Below, piece after piece: positions 27,651 through 36,378 of a stretch of DNA of 64,000 nt; position 1 is the stretch's first letter; every line of letters starts with the position of its first letter. Under the pieces are notes generated by a model that did not search any database, was not told where the DNA came from, and worked only from the letters and a program-made list of their open reading frames with translations. Made by a program: the position numbers and the translations under genes. This DNA is from an uncultured Campylobacterales bacterium (GTDB taxonomy: Bacteria > Campylobacterota > Campylobacteria > Campylobacterales > Arcobacteraceae). The stretch is taken from the NCBI GenBank assembly GCA_947494995.1, contig CANLWY010000007.1:117708-181707 (forward strand), written 5' to 3'.

Positions 27651-30008
27651 ATGAAAAAACTACTTTTTTTTACAATACTATTTATTTTTCATAATCTAGT
27701 ACTTTCAGATGATAAAGTTCATAATATACTAATTCTAAAAGAGTGGAAACCTTACTATTCACTAGATAGAAATTCTAAACCAACAGGCTATTCAATAGAG
27801 CTTTTTGAAGCTATAGCAAAAGATATTGGATTAAAGTATCGATATAAGATATATGATAACTGGGCACAAATAGTTTCTTATTGCAAAAGTGGTGAAAAAT
27901 ATATTATTCCTAATACAGGAATTACAGAAATGAGAGCTTCCTATACTCTTTTCTCAAAACCAACAGATAGTCTTAAAATTAGTTATTTTAAAAGAAAAAA
28001 CTCATATGAGATAATAAATAAGAATAGTTTAAAAAATAAAACTATAGGTGTTGTTGAAAGTAATGTTTGTGCAAGACTTGTTGATAATGAAATATTAAAA
28101 AAGATAGAGTTTAAAGACCAGTATCTTGCATTAACAGCTTTAATCTCTGGTGAAATTGATGCTTTATGTTACCCTAAATCATTATTTGAACATAATTTAA
28201 AAACATTGAATTTAGAGGATAAAATCATAGTATTTGGAGAACCTCTAAAAGAGATAAAAAGAGCAGTAGGTTTCTCTTTAAATAATAAAGAATTAGTAGA
28301 GAAGTTTAATAACTCTATTGAAAAGTTAAAAGAAAATGGAACTTATAATAAAATTTACTCTAAATGGTTTGTTAAAAAAGATTTAGTCTCTTTTTCATAT
28401 GAACAAATTATTTTGATACTATTGATAACAATTATAGTTTTTCTTATAGTACTTTTTGCTATTTATTATATAACAATAAGAAATAGATGGTTATTAAGTC
28501 AGCAGGAGTTAGAAGAGGGACTTTCTAAGAGAACAAAAGAGTTGTCTTTTGCTTTGAGTTTGTATGATAAAGCTTTGTCCGCTACAGAAGAAGGTATCTG
28601 GGATTGGGATGTTAGTACAAATAAAGTATATTACTCTCCTGTATTTAAAACAATGTTAGGATATAGTGTTGATGAAATTGAAAATGAACTTTCAGCGTGG
28701 GAAAAGTTATTACATCCTGATGATTTTGATAATGCTCGCACTAAAGCATTAAACCTCGCTAGTGGGAAAATTAGTAGATATTCAAGTGAGTTTAGATTAC
28801 GATGTAAAGATGGTAGTTATAAATGGATTTTATCAAAAGCAAGAATCATAGAAAAGGATAAAGAAAATAGACCAAAACGTCTTGTTGGAGTTCATATTGA
28901 TTTAACTGAACAAAAAAAGAAAGAACAAGAACTTTTAGAAGAAAAGAATAAATTTGAATCCATATTTAAAAATAGTAAAGATGGAATAGCAATACTTGAT
29001 ATGGAATCTAATTTTATTGAATTTAATGATGCATATTTACAAATATTAGGATATACAAAAGAAGAACTTAGCAGTATGTCATGTATTTCTTTAACCCCTG
29101 AAGATACAAGAGCTGAGAGTATAAAAGCTTTAGAAAAAGTAATAACAGAAGGTTTTGTTGAGAATTTTGAAAAGAGATGTATAACAAAGAGTGGTGATCA
29201 AATAACTGTGAATATGTCTATAAAATTATTACCTGATAAAAATAGAATGATTGCAATTTCTAAAAACATAACAGCTTTAAAGATGATAGAAAAACAAGAA
29301 AAGTTAATCTCCATGGGTGAAATGATAGGAAATATTGCTCATCAATGGAGGCAACCTCTTGCCGTAATTTCAATGGCAGCAAATAGTATAAGATTAGATA
29401 GTGAATTAGGTAATCTAAATAGTAAAGATATCAATAAATTAGTACATGAAATCAATGAAAATTCACAATATTTATCAAATACGATTAATACTTTTAGAGA
29501 TTTTATAAAAGGGGATGATACTTACTCCCTAGTAAGTCTTTATAAGGTTTTACAGACAAGTATAATGCTTACAGAGGCATCAAGAAAAGAGAATTTTATT
29601 GAATTAGTAGTAGATATTGATGAGAATATAAAAGTTGAAGGTAATGAAAATGAGTTAGAACAAGTATTAATAAATATATTAAATAATGCAAAAGATAAAC
29701 TTATTGAAAAAGAGGATGAAGATAGATATATTTTCTTATCAACAAATAGAAAAAATAAAAAAGTAGAGATTAAGGTTTTAGATAATGCTGGAGGGTTTAA
29801 TTTAGAGATTATAGACAGAGTAATTGAACCATACTTTACAACAAAACATCAATCAGTTGGAACAGGTCTTGGGTTAACTATTGCGCAAAAGATTATAACA
29901 CGTCATAAAGGAACATTAACTGTATATAATGAGAGTTTTGATTATAATGGTAAACATTATATAGGTGCTTCAGTTTCAATAGTTCTTGAGATAAATGTTG
30001 AGCAATAA
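27651..30008 (+). CDS. Hybrid-input sensor kinase: SBP domain, PAS-PAS, HQWRQP kinase
   Basis: A 785-residue sensor kinase. A signal peptide is followed by a periplasmic SBP_bac_3 domain (about 22-245, starting NILILKEWKPYYSLDRNSKPTGYSIELFEAIA and ending KLKENGTYNKIYSKWF). TM helix at about 257-277. Two PAS domains (about 305-425 with PAC segment; 432-545). The kinase core carries MGEMIGNIAHQWRQPLAV (about 560-577), NILNNAKDKL, DNAGGFN and GTGLGLTIAQK. No receiver domain. It fuses in one chain what the preceding kinase and binding protein do as two. Confidence 0.94.
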   Translation: MKKLLFFTILFIFHNLVLSDDKVHNILILKEWKPYYSLDRNSKPTGYSIELFEAIAKDIGLKYRYKIYDNWAQIVSYCKSGEKYIIPNTGITEMRASYTLFSKPTDSLKISYFKRKNSYEIINKNSLKNKTIGVVESNVCARLVDNEILKKIEFKDQYLALTALISGEIDALCYPKSLFEHNLKTLNLEDKIIVFGEPLKEIKRAVGFSLNNKELVEKFNNSIEKLKENGTYNKIYSKWFVKKDLVSFSYEQIILILLITIIVFLIVLFAIYYITIRNRWLLSQQELEEGLSKRTKELSFALSLYDKALSATEEGIWDWDVSTNKVYYSPVFKTMLGYSVDEIENELSAWEKLLHPDDFDNARTKALNLASGKISRYSSEFRLRCKDGSYKWILSKARIIEKDKENRPKRLVGVHIDLTEQKKKEQELLEEKNKFESIFKNSKDGIAILDMESNFIEFNDAYLQILGYTKEELSSMSCISLTPEDTRAESIKALEKVITEGFVENFEKRCITKSGDQITVNMSIKLLPDKNRMIAISKNITALKMIEKQEKLISMGEMIGNIAHQWRQPLAVISMAANSIRLDSELGNLNSKDINKLVHEINENSQYLSNTINTFRDFIKGDDTYSLVSLYKVLQTSIMLTEASRKENFIELVVDIDENIKVEGNENELEQVLINILNNAKDKLIEKEDEDRYIFLSTNRKNKKVEIKVLDNAGGFNLEIIDRVIEPYFTTKHQSVGTGLGLTIAQKIITRHKGTLTVYNESFDYNGKHYIGASVSIVLEINVEQ

Positions 30009-30101
30009 GAAAATGGCTGATAGGTATTTAAAAATATCTATCTTATATATTAAAGTAATATAATAAGATTACTTTATCATAAAAATAAGGTATAATTACA
30101 T

Positions 30102-31070
30102 ATGATTACAATTAATTTTAAAAACAATAATATTTTTCTAGTATTTGTTTTATTGTTTCTTTTTTCAGGTTGTAGTGTGACAAATCAAGTTATAGGAGAG
30201 TATCATTTACAAAGTAAAAACTATGATGATGGATATTCTCATTTTAAAGAAAAAGTTAATTTAGAGGATACTGCTTCAAATCATTACTACTATGCTAGAT
30301 TTTTGATAGTAAAAGAGAACTATAAAGAGGCTATAAGTCACTTAAAAAAAGCAATACAACAAGATCCAAAGAAATCTTTATATTTTTCTTGGTTAGGTGT
30401 TGCATATGGCAATATAAAACAATATGATAATGAACGAAAATCATATTTAAAAGCAATTTCACTTGATAAAAAGAATCTTCAAGCATTAACTTATCTTGCA
30501 CATAATTACTTTGATAAAAAAGAGTATAAAAAAGCATTAGAGTTTTATAATAAAGTATTGAAATTATCAGCAGAAAATCAATATGCTCTTTATAATAGAT
30601 CTTTAGTTTTAGGCAAATTAAAAAGAGTACCAGAAGAAATCTTATCGTGGAAAGAGTATTTATCTTATTACCCAAGTGGTCTTTTGGCAAAAAAAGCAGT
30701 GAAACAATTAAACAGTTTAAATGACTTTAGTTATAAAAATCATTTAATTGGATTTAAAACAATAACTCTAAAAAACATAACCTTTGAGCCTTTTAGTTCA
30801 AAAATCACTTCTGATTCTTACTCTTCTTTAGATGTACTAGGAGCAGTCCTAGAAAAAAATAAATTAATATCAATTCATGTTTTATCGTATCAATTGAATA
30901 ATAAAAAATTAGCGAAAGAAAAAGCAATAAGTATAAGAAACTATATCTCAAAAAAATTTGAAAAAGTAGATAGAAGTAGATTAAAACTAAGTTGGTTTGG
31001 TGAACCTAGAGTAGTAAATAAAAATAGATTAAATGAAGATATCAATTTTATAACTCATATAAAAAAATAA
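30102..31070 (+). CDS. TPR-repeat lipoprotein with OmpA-like C-terminus
   Basis: A 322-residue lipoprotein (lipobox LFSGC, Cys at about 24). Residues 45-205 hold about five TPR motifs, for example YYYARFLIVKENYKEAISHLKKAIQQDP and LTYLAHNYFDKKEYKKALEFYNKVL. The last 110 residues look like a divergent OmpA-type peptidoglycan-binding domain (ITFEPFSSKITSDSYSSLDVLGAVL then KEKAISIRNYISKK), lacking the usual NxxLSxxRA string. It probably sits on the outer membrane facing the wall. Ten bases separate it from the next gene. Confidence 0.8.
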   Translation: MITINFKNNNIFLVFVLLFLFSGCSVTNQVIGEYHLQSKNYDDGYSHFKEKVNLEDTASNHYYYARFLIVKENYKEAISHLKKAIQQDPKKSLYFSWLGVAYGNIKQYDNERKSYLKAISLDKKNLQALTYLAHNYFDKKEYKKALEFYNKVLKLSAENQYALYNRSLVLGKLKRVPEEILSWKEYLSYYPSGLLAKKAVKQLNSLNDFSYKNHLIGFKTITLKNITFEPFSSKITSDSYSSLDVLGAVLEKNKLISIHVLSYQLNNKKLAKEKAISIRNYISKKFEKVDRSRLKLSWFGEPRVVNKNRLNEDINFITHIKK

Positions 31071-31080
31071 AGGAAGTATA

Positions 31081-31773
31081 ATGAAAAAGTTAGGATATAT
31101 TATTTTGTCAGTAATGATATGTTTAGGATTAAATCCTATTTTTGCACAAGATGAGACTGAATCAGAAACAGAAACAGAGGTTTCTACTTTTTCAAATCAG
31201 ACACAAGTACAAAGAGCAGAAAACTTAGCAGAAGTATCTCAAACCTTATCTGCAGAAGCAGTTTCAGAAGCGCAAAAAGATGTAAACACTGCTCAATCAG
31301 AATATGATGATGCAAAATCTGAACTTGAAGCAAATCCTGAAGATAAAGAGTTGCAAAATGCATTAGCTGCTGCTGAAGAAAAATTAAATAGTGCAACTTC
31401 ATCATTAGCAGAAGCATCAGGTGCAACAGCAGAAAGTATTGGTGAAATGAGAGCTTCTGGAATGGGATGGGGAGAGATTGCACATGAACTTGGTATTCAT
31501 CCTAGTGTTTTAGGAATGGGACATTCAAAAAAAGCAGCTGCAACAACAAGGGAAAGAGAAAGAAACACTAAGTCCTTTAAATCAAATACTCCAGGAGTAA
31601 ATAATAGTAATGGCAAAACTCAAGGATTAAAAGGAAAAGCATCTGCTAGTTCGTCAAAAGGTAGTAATAGTGGAGGAAAGAGTAATAGTAGTGCCAATAG
31701 TAATGCTGGAGGAAAAGGCAAAGGAAATAGTGGTGGTAAAGGAAACAGTGGAGGAAATGGGAAAGGCAGATAG
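31081..31773 (+). CDS. Secreted low-complexity protein, Gly/Ser/Lys-rich tail
   Basis: A 230-residue exported protein I do not recognise. Signal peptide MKKLGYIILSVMICLGLNPIFA. Residues 27-120 are Glu/Ala-rich and probably coiled coil (VSEAQKDVNTAQSEYDDAKSELEANPEDKELQNALAAAEEKLNSA breaks into heptads). A compact segment MRASGMGWGEIAHELGIHPSVLGMGH (about 125-150) follows. The last 70 residues are Gly, Ser, Asn and Lys repeats. No cysteine is seen in the mature part. It is in operon with the TPR lipoprotein, suggesting an envelope or extracellular matrix role. Confidence 0.75.
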   Translation: MKKLGYIILSVMICLGLNPIFAQDETESETETEVSTFSNQTQVQRAENLAEVSQTLSAEAVSEAQKDVNTAQSEYDDAKSELEANPEDKELQNALAAAEEKLNSATSSLAEASGATAESIGEMRASGMGWGEIAHELGIHPSVLGMGHSKKAAATTRERERNTKSFKSNTPGVNNSNGKTQGLKGKASASSSKGSNSGGKSNSSANSNAGGKGKGNSGGKGNSGGNGKGR

Positions 31774-31876
31774 ATTATATATATTTAAAACAAAGCTTTA
31801 TTAAGGTCTTAAAAAAGATATTTAAGAAAATCTAAGATTTTTTTAAAAGAGACATAATTGAGACAATCTTTAGATA

Positions 31877-31927
31877 TAATCATCATGATTATTAATAGAA
31901 AGGTTAATAAAGTAATGATAATTATTA
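31877..31927. promoter_or_regulatory. Two 15-bp palindromes at the small RHH gene start
   Basis: TAATCATCATGATTA (31877-31891) is a perfect 7-1-7 palindrome. TAATGATAATTATTA (31913-31927) matches the pattern with one mismatch and covers the ATG at 31915. Centres are 36 bp apart. Paired operators over its own start are the usual autoregulation layout for ribbon-helix-helix repressors. Confidence 0.5.
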
Positions 31928-32115
31928 ATTTGGAATTAGGTGAAGAGCTTGAACGAGAGTTTTATAGGAAGCTAAAAAATGAAAATATATCTTATATAAA
32001 ATACGTAGAAGAGTTGATAATTAATGATTTAAGAAAATCTAATTTGGATAACTTGTCAGAAACCATGTATGAATTAGAAGAGATTAAAGATGATAAAAAA
32101 GTAGAATTAAATTAA
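31915..32115 (+). CDS. Small ribbon-helix-helix-like protein
   Basis: A 66-residue protein. MIIINLELGEELEREFYRKLKNENISYIKYVEELIINDLRKSN reads as one beta strand, helix A, a turn and helix B, the Arc/CopG ribbon-helix-helix layout. The last 20 residues are acidic and probably disordered. An in-frame TTG at 31858 would add 19 residues; I prefer ATG 31915 because the beta strand then starts at the N-terminus and AAGG lies 10 bases upstream. No toxin gene adjoins, so an antitoxin role is not supported. Family call is from pattern only. Confidence 0.6.
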   Translation: MIIINLELGEELEREFYRKLKNENISYIKYVEELIINDLRKSNLDNLSETMYELEEIKDDKKVELN

Positions 32116-32124
32116 TTCTACTTT
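32093..32124 (-). terminator. Terminator of the minus-strand GH57 gene
   Basis: Perfect 13-bp arms (AAAGTAGAATTAA and its complement) around one base at 32098-32124. In the minus-strand transcript the stem is followed by TTTTTT. It overlaps the 3' end of the convergent small gene. Confidence 0.75.
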
Positions 32125-32133
32125 CTACCATTT

Positions 32134-34152
32134 TTATTCGATTATCATTTCATATTTTAAATCTAACTGGGAAGTAAATTCTTTAGCAAAACCTATTGCA
32201 ATACCTTGAATTGTATAATCTACCCCTGCTTCACTTTGACTTACACTTTTAACAGGGTACAGATACATATCAATACATTGATCAAAATGAAAAGAGATAG
32301 TTTTATTAAGTAAAGGGTCTAAAATTGTAAGTTGTGAGTTCTCAAAATATAAAGAATCTTCTATATTATGACCATTTACAGTTATAATTTCATAATCTTG
32401 AAAATGTAAATTAAATTCAAGTAGATATTTCATTTGTGAAATCTCTTTAGTTTTTAGTTGTATTGTTGATTTTATTGAACTATCTTTAAATATAAACTCT
32501 TTTATCAAGGTAGTGTCTTTTTTAATATCTTTGTAAATACCACCTTCTCTTTTTAGTTGAATACTATTATCAGTATTCTCTAGTACTTCAAATGCTTGGT
32601 TTGCAAAATCTCCATATTCATAGAATGTACAAGATTTAAAGTTATCCTTAGTTAGGTTTTTATCTGTGATATGGTCTATAGCAGACTTTTTGATATACCA
32701 ATCTGAATAAAGCTCTATATCTTCAGTTGTTGCCAAAACTTCGTCATTATGAATTGTTTCAATTTCATCATCTTCAAGAAGTTCTTTTTCTTCTAAACTC
32801 TCTTCATTTTTGTATTCATCTACTTTTTTGACTTTTTCATGATATGTTTCATGATATCTTGTTAGAGTATTTTGTAGATTGAAACACTCTTTTCTTAGGT
32901 CAAGTTCTACTATTTGTCCACCCATTTTTGGATCAATTATAGTGATTTGTTCTGGTGTATAGAACTTATACTCTTTATATGAATCCATGTTAATATCATA
33001 TATTTTACATTGAGGTTCCATTGATAATAGGTTTTCACAGTGGATAATATACTTGTAGGCATTATCTCTTAAATTTGGGAGGTAAATACCTCCAAAAACT
33101 CCATGCCAGAGTACATCATTACATTGAGTTCTAAAAAGAGAATCTTTAAATGCAGATGATTGATTTTCAGTTTTTGATAGTTCTAAACTTCTTTTATGAA
33201 TCCAGTTACTTTCATTGTATTTTACAAAAAAGTTTTTCCAAATACCACCTCTTACTAGATGCTCTTTATCTTGATGCATATGAATTAAATCTAAATAATC
33301 TTTTGAAATATTAGGAAGAGTTGACCATTCCCCCATTTCATGGTATGAAACAGTGGGTAAATATGAAAGAGAAATAGCATGATTCTTATCATAAAATTCA
33401 GAATAAGTAATAGAATTAATTGTTTCATCTTCAATGCATCTTTCAAAGAACTTTTTTAGCCATTCTCTTTCATAAACTTTTTCATATGTCTTAGGCCATA
33501 CTCCAAATTTCTCTCCATCATCAAAGATAATAGCTGCATTTTCACCTTCAATATCTGCATATGAATTTAGTGTTTGCATAGTATTCTCTATTGATGCAAA
33601 AGGAATGATATATCTTAAATCTTTGTTAATAGGGAATAGTGCAATTTTATTATTTGAGTTTTCTGTTAAGAAATAGCCTTTTAATTTTTGGCTATCAAAA
33701 CCTGATGCTATGAGATGATAATCATCCACAATAACATAGTCAATACTGCACTCTTTTAAATCATCAATAATTGAATCATCCCAGATTCTTTCAGTTAACC
33801 ATAATCCTCTTGGTTTTTGATTGAAATTTTCCTCAATAAAAGTTGAAAGCATATTTATTTGCTTTACCCTATCAACACTAGGAATTGAAGCTAATATTGG
33901 CTCGTAGTATCCTCCAGTAAAAAATTCTATTTGAGGGGACAAGTCTTTAATAAGAGAAAAAAGTTCATAATCATTTTTTTTAATAAATTCAAAAAGCCAT
34001 CCACTAAAATGAACTGAACATTTGAATTTTGGAAAATCTTTAAGTACTTCAAAAAAAGGTCTATAAGATTTTTCAATAATTTCATAAATAACTCTATCAA
34101 AATTATCAACGGGTTGATGGCAGTGTATTCCAAATAAAAGATTGGTTTTCAT
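32134..34152 (-). CDS. GH57 4-alpha-glucanotransferase/alpha-amylase-like enzyme
   Basis: A 672-residue GH57 enzyme with the full-length plan of Thermococcus litoralis 4-alpha-glucanotransferase: catalytic barrel, then DUF1925- and DUF1926-like beta domains. GH57 motifs: HCHQP (10-14), TGGYYEP (79-85), nucleophile E121 in LWLTERIWDD, acid D211/D212 in IFDDGEKFG, and YHEMGEWSTLP. The nucleophile number is nearly identical to the archaeal enzyme (E123). Cytoplasmic, no signal peptide. It should move alpha-1,4-glucan chains. It is divergent from the plus-strand glucan operon, sharing a regulatory gap. Confidence 0.9.
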   Translation of the reverse strand: MKTNLLFGIHCHQPVDNFDRVIYEIIEKSYRPFFEVLKDFPKFKCSVHFSGWLFEFIKKNDYELFSLIKDLSPQIEFFTGGYYEPILASIPSVDRVKQINMLSTFIEENFNQKPRGLWLTERIWDDSIIDDLKECSIDYVIVDDYHLIASGFDSQKLKGYFLTENSNNKIALFPINKDLRYIIPFASIENTMQTLNSYADIEGENAAIIFDDGEKFGVWPKTYEKVYEREWLKKFFERCIEDETINSITYSEFYDKNHAISLSYLPTVSYHEMGEWSTLPNISKDYLDLIHMHQDKEHLVRGGIWKNFFVKYNESNWIHKRSLELSKTENQSSAFKDSLFRTQCNDVLWHGVFGGIYLPNLRDNAYKYIIHCENLLSMEPQCKIYDINMDSYKEYKFYTPEQITIIDPKMGGQIVELDLRKECFNLQNTLTRYHETYHEKVKKVDEYKNEESLEEKELLEDDEIETIHNDEVLATTEDIELYSDWYIKKSAIDHITDKNLTKDNFKSCTFYEYGDFANQAFEVLENTDNSIQLKREGGIYKDIKKDTTLIKEFIFKDSSIKSTIQLKTKEISQMKYLLEFNLHFQDYEIITVNGHNIEDSLYFENSQLTILDPLLNKTISFHFDQCIDMYLYPVKSVSQSEAGVDYTIQGIAIGFAKEFTSQLDLKYEMIIE

Positions 34153-34249
34153 TTATTTCCTTCAAATTTGTAAAAATTTTATATAAACCTTAGGAATTTA
34201 TGTTTATATTTTATTTTACTTAATTATAATAATACTATACATTTGCAAA

Positions 34250-34291
34250 TTGGTTACAATATAGCTTTTTTTGAAATTATATTGTAATCAA
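34250..34291. promoter_or_regulatory. Inverted repeat in the shared control region of the glucan genes
   Basis: Arms TTGGTTACAATATA (34250-34263) and TATATTGTAATCAA (34278-34291) match at 13 of 14 positions with a 14-base spacer. It lies between the divergent GH57 and gap starts, just upstream of a TATAAT at 34302-34307 on plus. It could be the operator of one regulator for both directions. Confidence 0.6.
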
Positions 34292-34330
34292 AATGTTGTA
34301 TTATAATATTAAATTATTGAAGGAAAGCAC

Positions 34331-35329
34331 ATGGCATTAAAAGTGGCTATAAATGGAACAGGAAGAATTGGTCTGATTGCAGCAAAAATTGTATCTCAAA
34401 GAAATGATATGGAGTTAGTAGCATTAAATACTACTTGTGATTTAGAGATGTTAGTATATTTATTAAAGTACGATACGGTTCAAATGGGAATTGCTGCTGA
34501 GATTGTTGATGATGAAAATATTTTAATTAATGGTGTTAAAGTAAGAGTATTCTCTGATAGAGATCCTAATAATATTGATTTTGGTGGTTGTGGAGCAACT
34601 GTTGTATTAGAGTGTACAGGAGCATTTTTAACATCTGAAAAGGCAAAAGTTTATTTAAGAAATGGCGTTGAAAAAGTAGTTATGTCTGCACCAGCAAAAG
34701 ATGATACACCAACTTATGTATTAAATATTAATACTGATGACTATTCTGGAGAGGCTATTATTTCTAATGCATCTTGTACAACAAACTGTTTAGCTCCAAT
34801 TTGTAAAGTTTTAGATGATGAGTTTGGAATTGAAAATGGGTTAATGACAACAATTCACGCATATACAAATGATCAAAACATTTTAGATGGTAAACATGCA
34901 AAAGATACAAGAAGAGCAAGAGCAGCAGCTATGAATATGGTTCCAACAACTACAGGCGCAGCAAAAGCAATTGCACTTGTAATGCCAAATTTAAAAGGTA
35001 AACTTAACGGTTATGCAATGAGAGTTCCAACTGCAGACGTATCTATTGTTGATTTAACTATAAATCTTAAAAAAGATGTTACTAAAGAAGAAATAGATGA
35101 AGCTATGAATGTTGCAAGTAAAGGAGCATTTGAAGGTTTAATTGAAATTGATAATGACAAAAGAGTTTCAAGTGACTTTATTGGTAGTTCTTACTCTTCA
35201 ACTTATGTACCTGATATGACTTCTGTAATGGAAGGTAAAACTGTAAAAGTTTTAGCTTGGTATGATAATGAATGGGGATACACAAGTAGATTAATTGATA
35301 TGGCACAATTTGTTGGAGAATATAAATAA
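34331..35329 (+). CDS. gap: Glyceraldehyde-3-phosphate dehydrogenase
   Basis: A 332-residue phosphorylating GAPDH. It starts KVAINGTGRIGLIAAKI (NAD fold), has the catalytic Cys in SNASCTTNCLAP (about 148-159), His in TTIHAYTNDQ, and substrate loop RARAAAMNMVPTTTGAAKA. The residue after the second strand is Asn-Thr-Thr (ALNTTCD) where many enzymes have Asn-Asp-Leu, so cofactor preference may differ slightly. First gene of the glucan operon. AAGGAAAG precedes the ATG. Confidence 0.97.
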   Translation: MALKVAINGTGRIGLIAAKIVSQRNDMELVALNTTCDLEMLVYLLKYDTVQMGIAAEIVDDENILINGVKVRVFSDRDPNNIDFGGCGATVVLECTGAFLTSEKAKVYLRNGVEKVVMSAPAKDDTPTYVLNINTDDYSGEAIISNASCTTNCLAPICKVLDDEFGIENGLMTTIHAYTNDQNILDGKHAKDTRRARAAAMNMVPTTTGAAKAIALVMPNLKGKLNGYAMRVPTADVSIVDLTINLKKDVTKEEIDEAMNVASKGAFEGLIEIDNDKRVSSDFIGSSYSSTYVPDMTSVMEGKTVKVLAWYDNEWGYTSRLIDMAQFVGEYK

Positions 35330-35362
35330 AACTCAATAAAATATAAATAAAGGTATTCGTCT

Positions 35363-36340
35363 ATGGCAATAGCGATAATGACATCTGGGGGCGATTGTGC
35401 AGGAATGAATCCTGCAATAAAACAGTTTGTTGATTATTGTTTCACAAGGGGCGTTCAACCTTTTTTAATCTATGATGGATTAGAAGGCTTGATCGATGGA
35501 AGTATAAGACCTGCAACATATGAAGATGTTGCAGGTATTATGCATGAAGGTGGAACAAAAATAAGATCCTCTAGATCTAAAAGATTCTTTGAATATGAGT
35601 ATCGAAAAAAAGCTTACGATAACTTACAAGCTCATAACATAGATAAAATTGTAATTCTTGGTGGAGATGGCTCTTTTAGAGCATTAAATCAATTCCATAA
35701 AGATTTTGGTGTGAATTTTGTTGGTATTCCTGCAACAATTGATAATGATATTTTTGGTACAGAATACTGTTTAGGTGTTGATACTGCTTTAAATATAATC
35801 AGACAAGCAACTGATGCCGTAAGAGATACCTCGGCTTCATTTAAAAGGGCTTGTGTAATAGAAACAATGGGTAGAGATTGTGGATACTTAGCTTTAGTAT
35901 CAGCAATTACCTGTGGAGCGGAAGTTTGTATTATTCCTGAACTAGAGTACGATTTAGAAGCAATTGGACAAAGACTTAAGCAAGAGCTTGAAAATGGTAG
36001 AAAATATATTGTTTGTGTAGTTGCAGAAGGCTGTTTTGCAGATAAGTGTACTAGTACAGAGCAGTTAGTTACATGGCTTGAAGAAGATATTGGCATTGAA
36101 ACACGTGCGACTATTTTAGGACATGTTCAAAGGGGTGGAAACCCAACTGTTTATGACAGACTAATGGCTTCAGAATTTGCCACATTTGCTGTAGATAGAT
36201 TATTATCAAATAATACAGGTGGGAGTGTTATCGTTTACAATAAAAGTGAGTTTGAATTTGTAACAATTGATTATGTAAATTCACAAAAATATGAAATTAG
36301 AAAAGATTTATTAGAGTTAGCAAAAAGGTTGGTTAACTAA
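35363..36340 (+). CDS. pfkA: 6-phosphofructokinase
   Basis: A 325-residue group A phosphofructokinase. It begins AIAIMTSGGDCAGMNPAIK, has KIVILGGDGSFRALNQF (about 92-108), catalytic PATIDNDIFGTEYCLGVDTALN (about 119-140) with the Asp base, and ETMGRDCGYLAL. The residues that separate ATP from PPi enzymes are Ala (FRALN) and Ala (PATID). Both are small, as in ATP enzymes, and not the Asp/Lys pair of PPi enzymes. It starts 33 bases after gap. Most Arcobacter relatives are described as lacking this step. Confidence 0.93.
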   Translation: MAIAIMTSGGDCAGMNPAIKQFVDYCFTRGVQPFLIYDGLEGLIDGSIRPATYEDVAGIMHEGGTKIRSSRSKRFFEYEYRKKAYDNLQAHNIDKIVILGGDGSFRALNQFHKDFGVNFVGIPATIDNDIFGTEYCLGVDTALNIIRQATDAVRDTSASFKRACVIETMGRDCGYLALVSAITCGAEVCIIPELEYDLEAIGQRLKQELENGRKYIVCVVAEGCFADKCTSTEQLVTWLEEDIGIETRATILGHVQRGGNPTVYDRLMASEFATFAVDRLLSNNTGGSVIVYNKSEFEFVTIDYVNSQKYEIRKDLLELAKRLVN

Positions 36341-36378
36341 AAATACTATTATTATAATTTATTAAAAAAGGGAGAGAT

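Noticed and set aside
31913..31927. Fur box
   Set aside because: Only about 11 of 14 half-site positions match the TGATAATNATTATCA model when shifted, and the palindrome itself is centred differently; kept as a generic operator.
31858..32115. Possible antitoxin of a toxin-antitoxin pair
   Set aside because: No small toxin-like gene on either side; the neighbours are a secreted protein gene and a GH57 gene.
35689..36096. 135-codon minus-strand open frame
   Set aside because: Antisense to pfkA catalytic region; composition of a shadow frame.
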